Origin: a virus
Direction: 5' to 3' (one strand)
DNA: 55,877 bases
Virus record (IMG/VR): IMGVR_UViG_3300031669_000035
Coordinates: 1-55,877 of that record
The position numbers were made by a program, and so were the translations under genes. This document shows positions 10,221 to 18,820 of this stretch, one piece after another. Position 1 is the first letter of the stretch. Every line of letters begins with the position of its first letter. The notes beneath the pieces were generated by a model. It was not told where the DNA came from. It did no database searches and saw only the letters and a program-made list of their open reading frames with translations.

Positions 10221-11021
10221 TTAATAATCTAATCTACCTAAATATTCTTTCATATCTTCTCTCGCTTTCGAGTCCATCGATTTAGCTCTTAACTCAGCTT
10301 CAGCCCAAAGCCCTGTGTAAGGTCTTCTTAACTCTGAATTATTCATAGAATACAGTGTTTGCCACTTGTTAAATTCTGCCCCTTCAGACATAGCCATTTT
10401 AACTTTAAGAGCAGAGTCTAACACCCATGACTTTATGGCTTCCCTATAAAGCATTGGTATAAACGGAGTATCTCCTATGTTTCCTCCTGTTCCATTATAA
10501 ACTATAGCTACATTTTCAAAAGAAGGACAATTTGAACTAAGCATTATTAATCCATTCTGAATATTATAATAGTACAAATTATTTAAAGATGAATTTACAT
10601 TAGCTCTTCTTAATGAGTTATCTGGCATTCCATTTGAACCTAACAAAGTTCTGCTATCATAAAATGGATCCGTATTTTTCCATCTATCTCTTGCTAAATA
10701 CCCATTACCTCTTGTAAAGTAGTTTCTTTTCCAGTAGACATTTACAGCATTCGATATATCACATACAGGACCACTAAACAAATACATTTGTCTTATATTA
10801 AACATACCTAAAGGCATTTCTAAGCATAAGTTTTTTGGTACAGGAAATGTTTCTGTTTTTTCGTCAAAGAAAGTGTCAAAAGCAAGCTCTTGAAGTGCTT
10901 GCTGAATAAGAGACATATAGTAACCTTCTGAGTTATCTTTGAATGATTCATCACCAACAAATTTTAATACATCTGCTAAAATTTCTTTTGGTGAAACGCT
11001 GCTATGTTGAGATATATTCAT
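10221..11021 (-). CDS. ring/tail adaptor protein, crAss-like
   Basis: 266 residues. Its C-terminal end (SMDSKAREDMKEYLGRLDY) resembles the closing segment of a ring/tail-adaptor protein conserved in crAss-like phages (recalled, not searched). The middle is rich in Tyr/Asn with short strands; the C-terminal third is helical. Its ATG overlaps the stop of the preceding ring gene (TAATG), implying translational coupling. It likely forms a ring between portal and tail hub. Confidence 0.7.
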   Translation of the reverse strand: MNISQHSSVSPKEILADVLKFVGDESFKDNSEGYYMSLIQQALQELAFDTFFDEKTETFPVPKNLCLEMPLGMFNIRQMYLFSGPVCDISNAVNVYWKRNYFTRGNGYLARDRWKNTDPFYDSRTLLGSNGMPDNSLRRANVNSSLNNLYYYNIQNGLIMLSSNCPSFENVAIVYNGTGGNIGDTPFIPMLYREAIKSWVLDSALKVKMAMSEGAEFNKWQTLYSMNNSELRRPYTGLWAEAELRAKSMDSKAREDMKEYLGRLDY

Positions 11022-11764
11022 TATTTATTTGTTGTTTGGTCTTCACTTAATTCATTAACACTTACTAATTTATTTGTTGGTATTGACTTTTGTTGATTAT
11101 TAACATCGTCATTACCATCATTTAATCTTTCGTTAGGCATTAGTAAAGCCCATCTACCAAGATCAAGAACCTGTCTCTTTAGTATTATCATTAACTCTTC
11201 AGGGAAATCAAATGGAGCATCTAAATCTATTTCAGTTACAGGGTCTAATGTAGAGTATATTCCAACCTCCACATTATTAATTTCAACACACTCTATACCT
11301 AATAAGTAAATATAATCTCCAACTCTATAAAAATATGGATTTGAAGGACTTGGTGTTTCATATTTAGAAAAATAAAGTCTTCTTGATTTTCCAGGTGTAG
11401 TTCTACTGAATGTTACATTTGTAAAAGCAGGAGGACATCCTGGAGGTGCACAATCAATACTGTATGAAATATATTCTATACCGCCATCCTTATCGTAATC
11501 GTAGATTGTTTTTGGCAAGAAAAAGAACTTTCTATTCTTTATTTCGTTTGGATTTTTACTGATATTCCTTATCTGAACAGGAATTTCATCAAAAGTGGAA
11601 AGAAAAGCACCTGAATCTCTCTTCCCTATATGTTGTGATTTAAGCCTATTCCCTACAAGGATAACCCAAAAGGCTACCTGAGACTTTTGAACCTTTTTAT
11701 CATCAACTATTTGACCTAAATCAACTAATATATCATCAACTATATGCCTTAAAAGAGTTCCCAT
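11021..11764 (-). CDS. ring/collar virion protein, crAss-like
   Basis: 247 residues. The helical N-terminus (LLRHIVDDILVDLGQIVDDK) is followed by a strand-rich middle and a helix containing FPEELMIILKRQVLDLGRWA, a pattern I associate with crAss-like ring proteins. It is coupled by one-base overlap to the next ring gene and starts one base after the preceding gene's frame ends. It probably belongs to the stacked collar between portal and tail. Confidence 0.65.
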   Translation of the reverse strand: MGTLLRHIVDDILVDLGQIVDDKKVQKSQVAFWVILVGNRLKSQHIGKRDSGAFLSTFDEIPVQIRNISKNPNEIKNRKFFFLPKTIYDYDKDGGIEYISYSIDCAPPGCPPAFTNVTFSRTTPGKSRRLYFSKYETPSPSNPYFYRVGDYIYLLGIECVEINNVEVGIYSTLDPVTEIDLDAPFDFPEELMIILKRQVLDLGRWALLMPNERLNDGNDDVNNQQKSIPTNKLVSVNELSEDQTTNK

Positions 11765-11765
11765 A

Positions 11766-12521
11766 TTAAACCATTAATTTTACTAATGTTGATACGTCTT
11801 GAGCTGTAACTGAAAATAAATTAGTATTATCACCTTGTTTATAAGAGATAAAATTTAAGGCTTTTTGAAATAATAAATCAAAAATTGTTTCAGGGAACTC
11901 GATATTATCACTAATATTAATAATCTTGTTAGGATTTTTAAGTAGTGTTACCGCAACAAATTCACCAGGAACATTAGGCCTTATCTGTATTTCTTCTCCT
12001 CCAGCATTATAGTTTGACGAACCGTAATTTCCATGACCAAGATACGCATAACTTTCTAATTGATTGCTTAAAATTTCATTTCCTGCAGCAAAAACATTTT
12101 TTCTGTTTTCATTCCACTCTTCAATAGTTAGTCTTTTTGCTGAATAGTAGCTATCAACATAAGATAAATCACCCCTAAAAACAGATGTTTCTGGCGAAGG
12201 TAAAACAGGAGGTGTTGTTGTTGGTGTTACTGTTGGTTTTGGGAAAATACCTAATATTGTCCAAATATCATAACCAAGAGCGGTAGTGTTAAAATGTATT
12301 CTTGAGAAAGAGTTAGCTTGCCAAATTGTAGTTTTGACAAGCTCTCTTAAATCTTCCTCGGATAACTTATTATCTGAAAATGCTGCATTAAAAACCGCTA
12401 CAAGCCAATCTATTGATGAATTTATAGCAGGTTTAAAATCCTGGTCAAACAAATACCTTTCAGACCCTTCAGCGTCAAGAACGCTTTTCATTCTGTCTAC
12501 TACTGTTTGAGCATTTATCAT
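11766..12521 (-). CDS. ring protein of the collar, crAss-like
   Basis: 251 residues. The N-terminal helices contain LDAEGSERYLFDQDFKPAIN and SSIDWLVAVFNAAFSDNKLS, close to what I remember from crAss-like ring proteins; this is the most family-like segment in the collar group. A Thr/Pro-rich linker (PTVTPTTTPPVLP, about residues 96-108) separates it from a C-terminal beta-rich part. It is first of three successive collar genes downstream of the capsid. Confidence 0.7.
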   Translation of the reverse strand: MINAQTVVDRMKSVLDAEGSERYLFDQDFKPAINSSIDWLVAVFNAAFSDNKLSEEDLRELVKTTIWQANSFSRIHFNTTALGYDIWTILGIFPKPTVTPTTTPPVLPSPETSVFRGDLSYVDSYYSAKRLTIEEWNENRKNVFAAGNEILSNQLESYAYLGHGNYGSSNYNAGGEEIQIRPNVPGEFVAVTLLKNPNKIINISDNIEFPETIFDLLFQKALNFISYKQGDNTNLFSVTAQDVSTLVKLMV

Positions 12522-12527
12522 TTCATT

Positions 12528-13280
12528 TTATTTTTTTTGGGTTAATAAATCTTGTTCTATTATAGATTCTTTAAGTCTTATTTGATTTGCTTGATCTTCC
12601 TTAGCCATTTCTTCATCAACCTGCTTGTTTGCTATTGATAATCTAAGCATATTAATATCCTGAGAAGGCTCTATATTATTTTGCTTAGCAATTTGAATTA
12701 TCCTATGAACATCAGAGCTATTCAAAACAGACATTACTCTTGCTAATTTTGCAGCTTTTCTTGAGTCTGCATTTAATGCATCCATGTGACTAACAAAGAA
12801 TATAGAACCAAAAGCTCTATGCTTTTTCAACCATTCAACTTCTTTCTTACTATAACTTGTGTATGATGACAAGTTGTGAAGTTTTGTTTCATTTCCAGTT
12901 CCTGTTTTTCTTGTTGCTTGGTACACAAATCTAATGACGTTTTTAAATGGCGTTTGTACTGCCATCCCTTGTCTTGTATCGTCAACAATAACATAACCAA
13001 CTTGATGACAAAAGAATGAATAACCTTCTTCAAGGTAATCTTCAGGGTCTATATCTTCAATTTTAGTGTAAGTGCCTTCTCCACCATACTTCTCTGAATC
13101 TGGCTTCTCTTTTAGTCCAGCTACAAGCTCTTTCATTAACGAAAGTGCATCTGTACTACCACTTGCAGGCGATTGTTTCTCTTTTTTTAATTCCTCAAGT
13201 TCTTTTTTCATTTGCAAAACTAATTCTGCAGTCTGATCCTTACCTGAGTTTTCGTTCACTTCTTCTATTTCAATACTCAT
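12528..13280 (-). CDS. conserved head-region protein of unknown role
   Basis: 250 residues. The N-terminal coiled-coil-like segment (AELVLQMKKELEELKKEKQ, residues about 19-37) is followed by a compact middle with HQVGYVIVDDTRQG and a helical C-terminus. It lies between the capsid terminator and the collar genes. The position suggests a head completion or auxiliary virion protein, but nothing in the sequence decides it. Confidence 0.65.
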   Translation of the reverse strand: MSIEIEEVNENSGKDQTAELVLQMKKELEELKKEKQSPASGSTDALSLMKELVAGLKEKPDSEKYGGEGTYTKIEDIDPEDYLEEGYSFFCHQVGYVIVDDTRQGMAVQTPFKNVIRFVYQATRKTGTGNETKLHNLSSYTSYSKKEVEWLKKHRAFGSIFFVSHMDALNADSRKAAKLARVMSVLNSSDVHRIIQIAKQNNIEPSQDINMLRLSIANKQVDEEMAKEDQANQIRLKESIIEQDLLTQKK

Positions 13281-13301
13281 CTTATTTTATTTTTATGTGT
13301 T

Positions 13302-13336
13302 AAAAAAAGGGGCTGAACCTTTACTTGCTCAGCCCC
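13302..13336 (-). terminator. strong intrinsic terminator after the capsid gene
   Basis: On the minus strand GGGGCTGA pairs with TCAGCCCC (8 bp, 12-base loop), followed by seven T residues. It sits 19 bases past the capsid stop and would cap the abundant capsid transcript, with read-through supplying the collar genes. Confidence 0.9.
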
Positions 13337-13354
13337 ATTATTATTTATTTAATT

Positions 13355-14632
13355 CTATTGGATGTCCATCCAGAATGATCCAGGAGGATTGTTGAACTCT
13401 AAGCTCAAGTTTCCACTTACCCACCAGTCTGTGTAGTTTTCTCTTGATCCTTTACTGCCTCTGTTTAGAGTAGAACCCATTTCAACTGCAGGTATTCCTT
13501 TCATTTTAACAGGAGAGATAGATTCTTGGTCTAACACCAACACTTTTCTTCTCCATTCGTCAGGAAAACAAGAAGGCTCTCTAAATAATTCACAAGGAAC
13601 CAATACAAAGTTCATTCCTCCAAACTCAATTCTTGATAAATTCAAGTTTGCAACTTCATCAGAAGGACTATATCTTAAGCCTGGTTGCTTGTAAATTTTA
13701 GAAAACTCATTAAGGATCTCTGCTGTTCCGTAAATGAAACGAGTAGCACCCTCAACTTTAAAGTTTGTTTGGAAAGCTAAAGCTTCAAAAGCAGCTTGTA
13801 ATCCAGCTACCGTAGGGTTTGCACTTGCAGAACCTGCAGCAACCATTGTAGGATATATACCACCCATTGCTTTTGCAACTCTATTTCCAGATAACGGGAA
13901 CTCACCTCTTTGACCATTGAAGTATGAGTTAAAGAAATCAACTCTTAATTGATTTAACTTTAACTTTTTATCTTTCGCAAGATAATCAGTAGTTCCAGCA
14001 TTGATGTATTTCTGCATCTCAACTCTATCCCATCTCTGAGCTCTTAAGAAGAACTGGATATAGTTGTATCTTGTGATTGTTTCCATTCTTCCGTAGTTAG
14101 CGAAATAATCCATACCATCAGACTCGATAGTAGATTGGAAAGCAAAAACATCACCAACCGCAACAGCAGGTAAGCCATCACTTGTTTGAGATGTTACAAT
14201 AATTTGATTACCAGCACCAACTTGTGTAATAACACCTTTACTATTATCTGGATAGATAACAATTAAGTCCTCAGTAACGTGAGCCATTGAAGCTGCTGTT
14301 AATGGGATAGTTTGTGTCTGAGAAGCCCCAGCTACAGCAGCTTGAGCTGCAACAATAGCAGTAGCCTCAATAGGGCTTCTACCAAAAGTAGTTTCAAGGT
14401 ATTCAAACTCGTCAAGAGTTTTCTCTAAATAAGGCTTCATGTTAAGAAGCTTTAGAGCATTATATTGAGCAGGAGCCGCATCAAAGATTTCTCTTCGTAC
14501 TGCTTTCTGAATTAAAATTGATTCCGCAGGCGAAAATGCTGATTCAACAGCATACTGCGACCCTTCAGGGTTTGTTTGTAAGTTCCCGAAAGGAGCATTA
14601 CCAACGCCAGGTGTATAAGTAGTTTCACTCAT
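13355..14632 (-). CDS. major capsid protein
   Basis: 425 residues. Identified by position after portal and scaffold-like genes, by size, and by its HK97-fold-like pattern: a helical N-terminal arm and long helix (residues about 30-75), an Ala-rich segment (TAIVAAQAAVAGASQTQTIP, about 92-111), a central helical part and a strand-rich C-terminus ending in NNPPGSFWMDIQ. The leader is A-rich (typical for highly expressed Bacteroidetes genes) and the gene is followed by the strongest terminator of the late region, consistent with a major structural product. No protease gene is seen beside it. Confidence 0.8.
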   Translation of the reverse strand: MSETTYTPGVGNAPFGNLQTNPEGSQYAVESAFSPAESILIQKAVRREIFDAAPAQYNALKLLNMKPYLEKTLDEFEYLETTFGRSPIEATAIVAAQAAVAGASQTQTIPLTAASMAHVTEDLIVIYPDNSKGVITQVGAGNQIIVTSQTSDGLPAVAVGDVFAFQSTIESDGMDYFANYGRMETITRYNYIQFFLRAQRWDRVEMQKYINAGTTDYLAKDKKLKLNQLRVDFFNSYFNGQRGEFPLSGNRVAKAMGGIYPTMVAAGSASANPTVAGLQAAFEALAFQTNFKVEGATRFIYGTAEILNEFSKIYKQPGLRYSPSDEVANLNLSRIEFGGMNFVLVPCELFREPSCFPDEWRRKVLVLDQESISPVKMKGIPAVEMGSTLNRGSKGSRENYTDWWVSGNLSLEFNNPPGSFWMDIQ

Positions 14633-14668
14633 GATATTTTTTTTATTTTAAATTTAACTTTTTTTTAA

Positions 14669-15919
14669 TTAATAAACTTTACTTTGTCCTAAATCTTTAG
14701 TTAAATCATCTATTACTCTTAATACTTCTGGTCTTGCTTCTTCTCTTGTTGAACTCGATTTTTTGTTTTGCTTAGGCTTATTAGGAGTTCTTTCTAATAT
14801 AGCTTGCCTTTCATTCGTTTCGGCTTTATGCTGAATTATATTCTTGTATTGCTTCATGATGTCGTGACCATGTTCTGCGTAACTAAGTTTTAACGCTGCA
14901 TCTTCCTTGAATGTGCCATCTTCATTAAATAGCATTTCATTGATTTTTTGTATGTTTAGATTAGCCTTAGCTTGTGCTATATAGCCATCATCAATACCTT
15001 CAATGTTTTTCTTTAAATACTCTATAGACTTTTCTACAGAACTATTAATCTTTTGAGATCTTTCATTTGCCAACTCAACTTGGTTAGTTCTAAATGAATC
15101 CAAGTCTTTTTTATCAGCTTCAAATTTAGATTTAGCAGTACTTATCGCTAAATTAATCGCTTTCTTAATCCCTGGGTCTGCATCTTCAGAACCATAGTCC
15201 TCCCATTCTTCTTGAGAAAACTGACCTGGCAAATAATTATCTACAAGGCTCTTTTCATCAATAGTGTCAATATTTTTTGAAAAATCTAAATTAGGTTTAC
15301 TAATTATTGGTGTTTTCCAATCTTGACCTTTTAAGAATAAGTCTATACTTTGGTATAACTCAGAAGGAATTGATTCGAAAACTTTCTTGTAGTTTTCATT
15401 TTCCTTAGACACTTCCTGTATCTGAGTTTCTACCTCTTTAAATTTCAAAGAACTTTCAATCAGTTCGTTTAAGTTGTTATATCCTGTTTTTTCACTTATA
15501 ACCTTACTTAAAGCTTCTGTATCTTTTAAATCCGCAGTAAAGTCTTCACTTTCCGCATCTTTCTTTTTGTTTACCCCTTGCTTTCCTCCGTAAATAGGGC
15601 TTTCAATAAATAAGTCATCTTCATTCGGTTCTTCTTTATTCGATTCGTCTAAAGGCTGTTCCTCTATATTATCTTCTTTATTTTCCTTACTGTTGAGCGT
15701 TTCTGCTGCTATTTGCTCAATATTTTCTGGGTCTTTTATTGTTTCTTCTTTGATTGGTTCAACAACTTCATTTTTATTTGTTTCATCTCCCAATTCAGAT
15801 AGACCTCTCTCTAATTCTTGTGCACCTGATAATCCTGATAATGCTTCTAATGCTGACTGAGCAGCTTCAGACATACCTGATTCTAAATGCTCTTCTGGTG
15901 CGTTGTTTTCTTCTGTCAT
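14669..15919 (-). CDS. putative scaffolding protein
   Basis: 416 residues, very acidic in the first half (runs of Glu/Asp/Asn, residues about 1-140) and highly helical/coiled in the rest, with a Lys/Arg-rich end (NKPKQNKKSSSTREEARPE). Acidic helical proteins encoded between portal and capsid are usually scaffolds. The call rests on composition and place, not on a motif. Confidence 0.65.
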   Translation of the reverse strand: MTEENNAPEEHLESGMSEAAQSALEALSGLSGAQELERGLSELGDETNKNEVVEPIKEETIKDPENIEQIAAETLNSKENKEDNIEEQPLDESNKEEPNEDDLFIESPIYGGKQGVNKKKDAESEDFTADLKDTEALSKVISEKTGYNNLNELIESSLKFKEVETQIQEVSKENENYKKVFESIPSELYQSIDLFLKGQDWKTPIISKPNLDFSKNIDTIDEKSLVDNYLPGQFSQEEWEDYGSEDADPGIKKAINLAISTAKSKFEADKKDLDSFRTNQVELANERSQKINSSVEKSIEYLKKNIEGIDDGYIAQAKANLNIQKINEMLFNEDGTFKEDAALKLSYAEHGHDIMKQYKNIIQHKAETNERQAILERTPNKPKQNKKSSSTREEARPEVLRVIDDLTKDLGQSKVY

Positions 15920-15935
15920 AATAAAACTCTTTTGG

Positions 15936-15943
15936 CAAATATA
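15936..15943 (-). promoter_or_regulatory. Bacteroidetes-type -7 box before scaffold and capsid genes
   Basis: Minus-strand TATATTTG lies 17 bases upstream of the scaffold-like ATG in the 52-base gap after the portal gene. It could boost scaffold and capsid expression. No obvious -33 TTG. Confidence 0.45.
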
Positions 15944-15971
15944 AATAAAAATTTAATAATATTCATAATTA

Positions 15972-18218
15972 TTAATTAAAATTCTTATTTGCAGTGGATA
16001 ATGATTCTTTTAATGCTATTTGTTCCATCTTGTTTGAGTGGTCCTCCATTTTATCTATGGTTCTCTCATTTTTTTGATCCTGTAATATTTTCTCGTTCTT
16101 TGCCTCTTGCTGAGCTAAAAGTTGTTGTTCCTGTTCAGCTCTTACTTTATTTTCTTTAGCCTCCTGTCTTTTTAGCTCAAGTTTCTTGCCTGCGTACTCT
16201 CTTAATGCCATAGCTACATCAGAAGGAGTTGACCTTGTATATAGGTCTGAATAAATTGTATCATCTATCATTCCTGTCTGAAGGAACACGTTAAGCATTT
16301 GATCTCCTTGTGCAAATAACATGTCTTGAGCATTCTCTCTTGTAACGAAAACTCTAAAGTCTTCACCTTTCATATCTTTTGATAGCTCAAGAACTTCAAC
16401 ACCGTCATCACCCACAGCTATAGCTAACTCTCTCTCATTATCTATATACATTCTTTTTCCTACGGTAGCTGTATGCTGGTGTACTTGCAAGAAAGTTTGA
16501 GATAATGCGTTATAGAATGGCTCTTGCATTAAAGAACCTCTTTGTATAAGCATTTGCGTAACACCTACAAGTTGGTCTGAACCTGTACTCTCACCTTTTA
16601 ACCCTTCATTTACTCCAGTATCTTTTTGGATGATACCTTCCATAATTGGGATGATATTGAACAAAGCGTAAGTGCCTTGTTTAGGTGTGGCATCATATAC
16701 TCCAAGTGAGTTAGGCACACCCCTACCTTTTGTTCTTATTGTTATAGGTTTTCCTTGGTCAACATCTCTATACAGAGCATCTTCCCCTCCTTGTGCATCG
16801 ATAGAGTCTTTATCTACAACAACATTTGTCCCTCCTGAATTGTTTATTTGTGATTCCGCAACAGATAGTATTCTGTTTATAAATCTCTGAGGATTTATAG
16901 CGTCATCTACAGGGCTCATTATTTCTCCATCAACATAACCCCAAGTATAACACTTGAAAGGATATTTTACATTTGACAAGTCATCCCAATCTGTTTCCTG
17001 GTAAGGATGTAATCCAAAATCAAGAACAATATCAGATACAACTTCTCCTGATTTAGCTTTTTCTTTTGATACTCCTATAGCTTCATAGGGTATGAATTTA
17101 CAAAATCTAAGAACATCGATATACATTGATCTTTTCTTTGAACCATTAAACAACTTATCATTTTTAGGTGTTTTAGGTGGTTCGATTAGGTCTTCTTCGG
17201 TATATGGTTCTCCTGTCAATGGGTTTTCTGTTTCGCCTAAATAAATAAGGTATGGATATCCATATTCATCCATAACATATCCTGCTGTTTTTTTCTCTTC
17301 ATCCCTCCAGTAGGCATGACAAACAGGAATTTTAGTAGTTCCAATATTTTGATTAGAATTTTCATCGCTAAAAACTGCATTGTTTTGTGATTGTTGATTA
17401 TCAGAGACATATTTTTCTATTGCTTTTCTTTCTTCATCCTCTATATTTTGATATGTTTCATATATATCTGTAGGAAGCATTCCTACGAATTTACCCATAT
17501 AGTCAGCATCTGTAAGATCATATCTTTTTGCAGATCTGTCAAAAAAGAAGTCCTCAGATTGAAGAACCTCATATCTTTGATGTCCAGAATGTTCAAATGC
17601 CTCTACCACACAAAGACCAGAAAGACCTAAATTCTGAGATGCCATCACTTGCATTTCCTCAAGATTATTTAGGTTCTTTACATACTGTATAAGTCTATTT
17701 ATAGTCTTTACGTATGAATCTACGTATAAGTTTTCATGGATTTGTCTTGTTTCACCTTCTGTTTCACCTATAGATTTGTCAGAATCTCTAAGTATTCTTC
17801 CTAATGCAGGAAATTCATTAGCAATCCTTGTTTTTAGTAATTTCTTACCAAGAGACTCCTCTCTTCTGTTTATGGCTTTCTTAGAAACACTTTTAGCACT
17901 TGCGTTTATAGTCAGCCTTATAGCATTACCTCTGTACTGCTCAATCATTGGGCGTATTAGGTTGTGTACTACTTTAATTCTATTCCTTGCTTGGCTTGTG
18001 CTATCTTTTAAGAACGCTTCTAAATCTTCATCTTTAATCCACTGATTTCCCTTATAGAAATTCTTGTTTATTTTTGTTTTTGCAATGAAATCAGCATGTG
18101 AGGATGTTGATGAGTCTGCAGCTACAAATTTTGCGTATTGAAGGTGGTAAGACTTGTCTTTATCTTTAGTTTCAAGTCTATTTGGTTTTGTTGTCGCTTC
18201 TGTAAGAAAGTAAAACAT
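15972..18218 (-). CDS. portal protein, crAss-like
   Basis: 748 residues. The N-terminal part contains NFYKGNQW (residue about 54) and NRIKVVHNLIRPMIEQYRGN (about 79-98), a strong portal signature in crAss-like and related Bacteroidetes phages. A long helical middle and a Gln/Glu/Lys-rich coiled C-terminus (residues about 680-730) follow. Its position after TerL and before scaffold and capsid fits. The portal forms the dodecameric DNA channel at one capsid vertex and docks TerL and the ring proteins. Confidence 0.85.
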   Translation of the reverse strand: MFYFLTEATTKPNRLETKDKDKSYHLQYAKFVAADSSTSSHADFIAKTKINKNFYKGNQWIKDEDLEAFLKDSTSQARNRIKVVHNLIRPMIEQYRGNAIRLTINASAKSVSKKAINRREESLGKKLLKTRIANEFPALGRILRDSDKSIGETEGETRQIHENLYVDSYVKTINRLIQYVKNLNNLEEMQVMASQNLGLSGLCVVEAFEHSGHQRYEVLQSEDFFFDRSAKRYDLTDADYMGKFVGMLPTDIYETYQNIEDEERKAIEKYVSDNQQSQNNAVFSDENSNQNIGTTKIPVCHAYWRDEEKKTAGYVMDEYGYPYLIYLGETENPLTGEPYTEEDLIEPPKTPKNDKLFNGSKKRSMYIDVLRFCKFIPYEAIGVSKEKAKSGEVVSDIVLDFGLHPYQETDWDDLSNVKYPFKCYTWGYVDGEIMSPVDDAINPQRFINRILSVAESQINNSGGTNVVVDKDSIDAQGGEDALYRDVDQGKPITIRTKGRGVPNSLGVYDATPKQGTYALFNIIPIMEGIIQKDTGVNEGLKGESTGSDQLVGVTQMLIQRGSLMQEPFYNALSQTFLQVHQHTATVGKRMYIDNERELAIAVGDDGVEVLELSKDMKGEDFRVFVTRENAQDMLFAQGDQMLNVFLQTGMIDDTIYSDLYTRSTPSDVAMALREYAGKKLELKRQEAKENKVRAEQEQQLLAQQEAKNEKILQDQKNERTIDKMEDHSNKMEQIALKESLSTANKNFN

Positions 18219-18223
18219 AATTA

Positions 18224-18820
18224 TTACTGTTGTTTGTGAAATGATTCAATTAACTCTGATGAGCTAATTTCTAATATGTCTGCATCTTCTTTTTCAGATA
18301 TTCCAAATCCTCCTTCAGATTGTGATATTAGAGCTGGTAATGTTTTTGATATTGTTGAACATGAATCTATATATGCTTTCTTCTTTGTCCAGTCTGTTTC
18401 TCCGTCTTTATTCAAAAAATCCATACTTAAATTAACATCTACAAGCTTCTCGTAATTTGACATGATTTTTTCAATCATCATTTTAGATCTTATTCTTGGT
18501 CCAATTTCAAAAGTTCTCATTTCAGCTATAGCTGTTTTTACTTTTTCAGAAAAATTTCCTGCTATGTATGTATTTCTTACAGTGTCAGCTTTTTTTCCGA
18601 AAGATTGCTCAAGAGACAGTTCTATTTTCTGCTTATCATCTTCTTCGTATTTAAACGGACTTGCTTTACAAGCATAATACCATACAAACAAGGCTTCTGA
18701 CCTTGATAGGTTTCTAAAAGCATCTCTCTTTGCCAATTCTGGATAATCTAATAAAATACCTTTCTTTGTTTCCGGATAAAACATTGAAAGTCTTTTTACA
18801 TATTCTACATTATCACTCAT
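18224..18820 (-). CDS. small packaging-region protein (terminase small subunit candidate)
   Basis: 198 residues, helical, charged, no recognised motif. It lies between TerL and portal, and its ATG overlaps the TerL stop (TAATG), so it is translationally coupled to TerL. The position makes a packaging or portal-associated role likely. A small terminase subunit is possible, but that gene usually precedes TerL and no HTH is evident. Confidence 0.5.
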   Translation of the reverse strand: MSDNVEYVKRLSMFYPETKKGILLDYPELAKRDAFRNLSRSEALFVWYYACKASPFKYEEDDKQKIELSLEQSFGKKADTVRNTYIAGNFSEKVKTAIAEMRTFEIGPRIRSKMMIEKIMSNYEKLVDVNLSMDFLNKDGETDWTKKKAYIDSCSTISKTLPALISQSEGGFGISEKEDADILEISSSELIESFHKQQ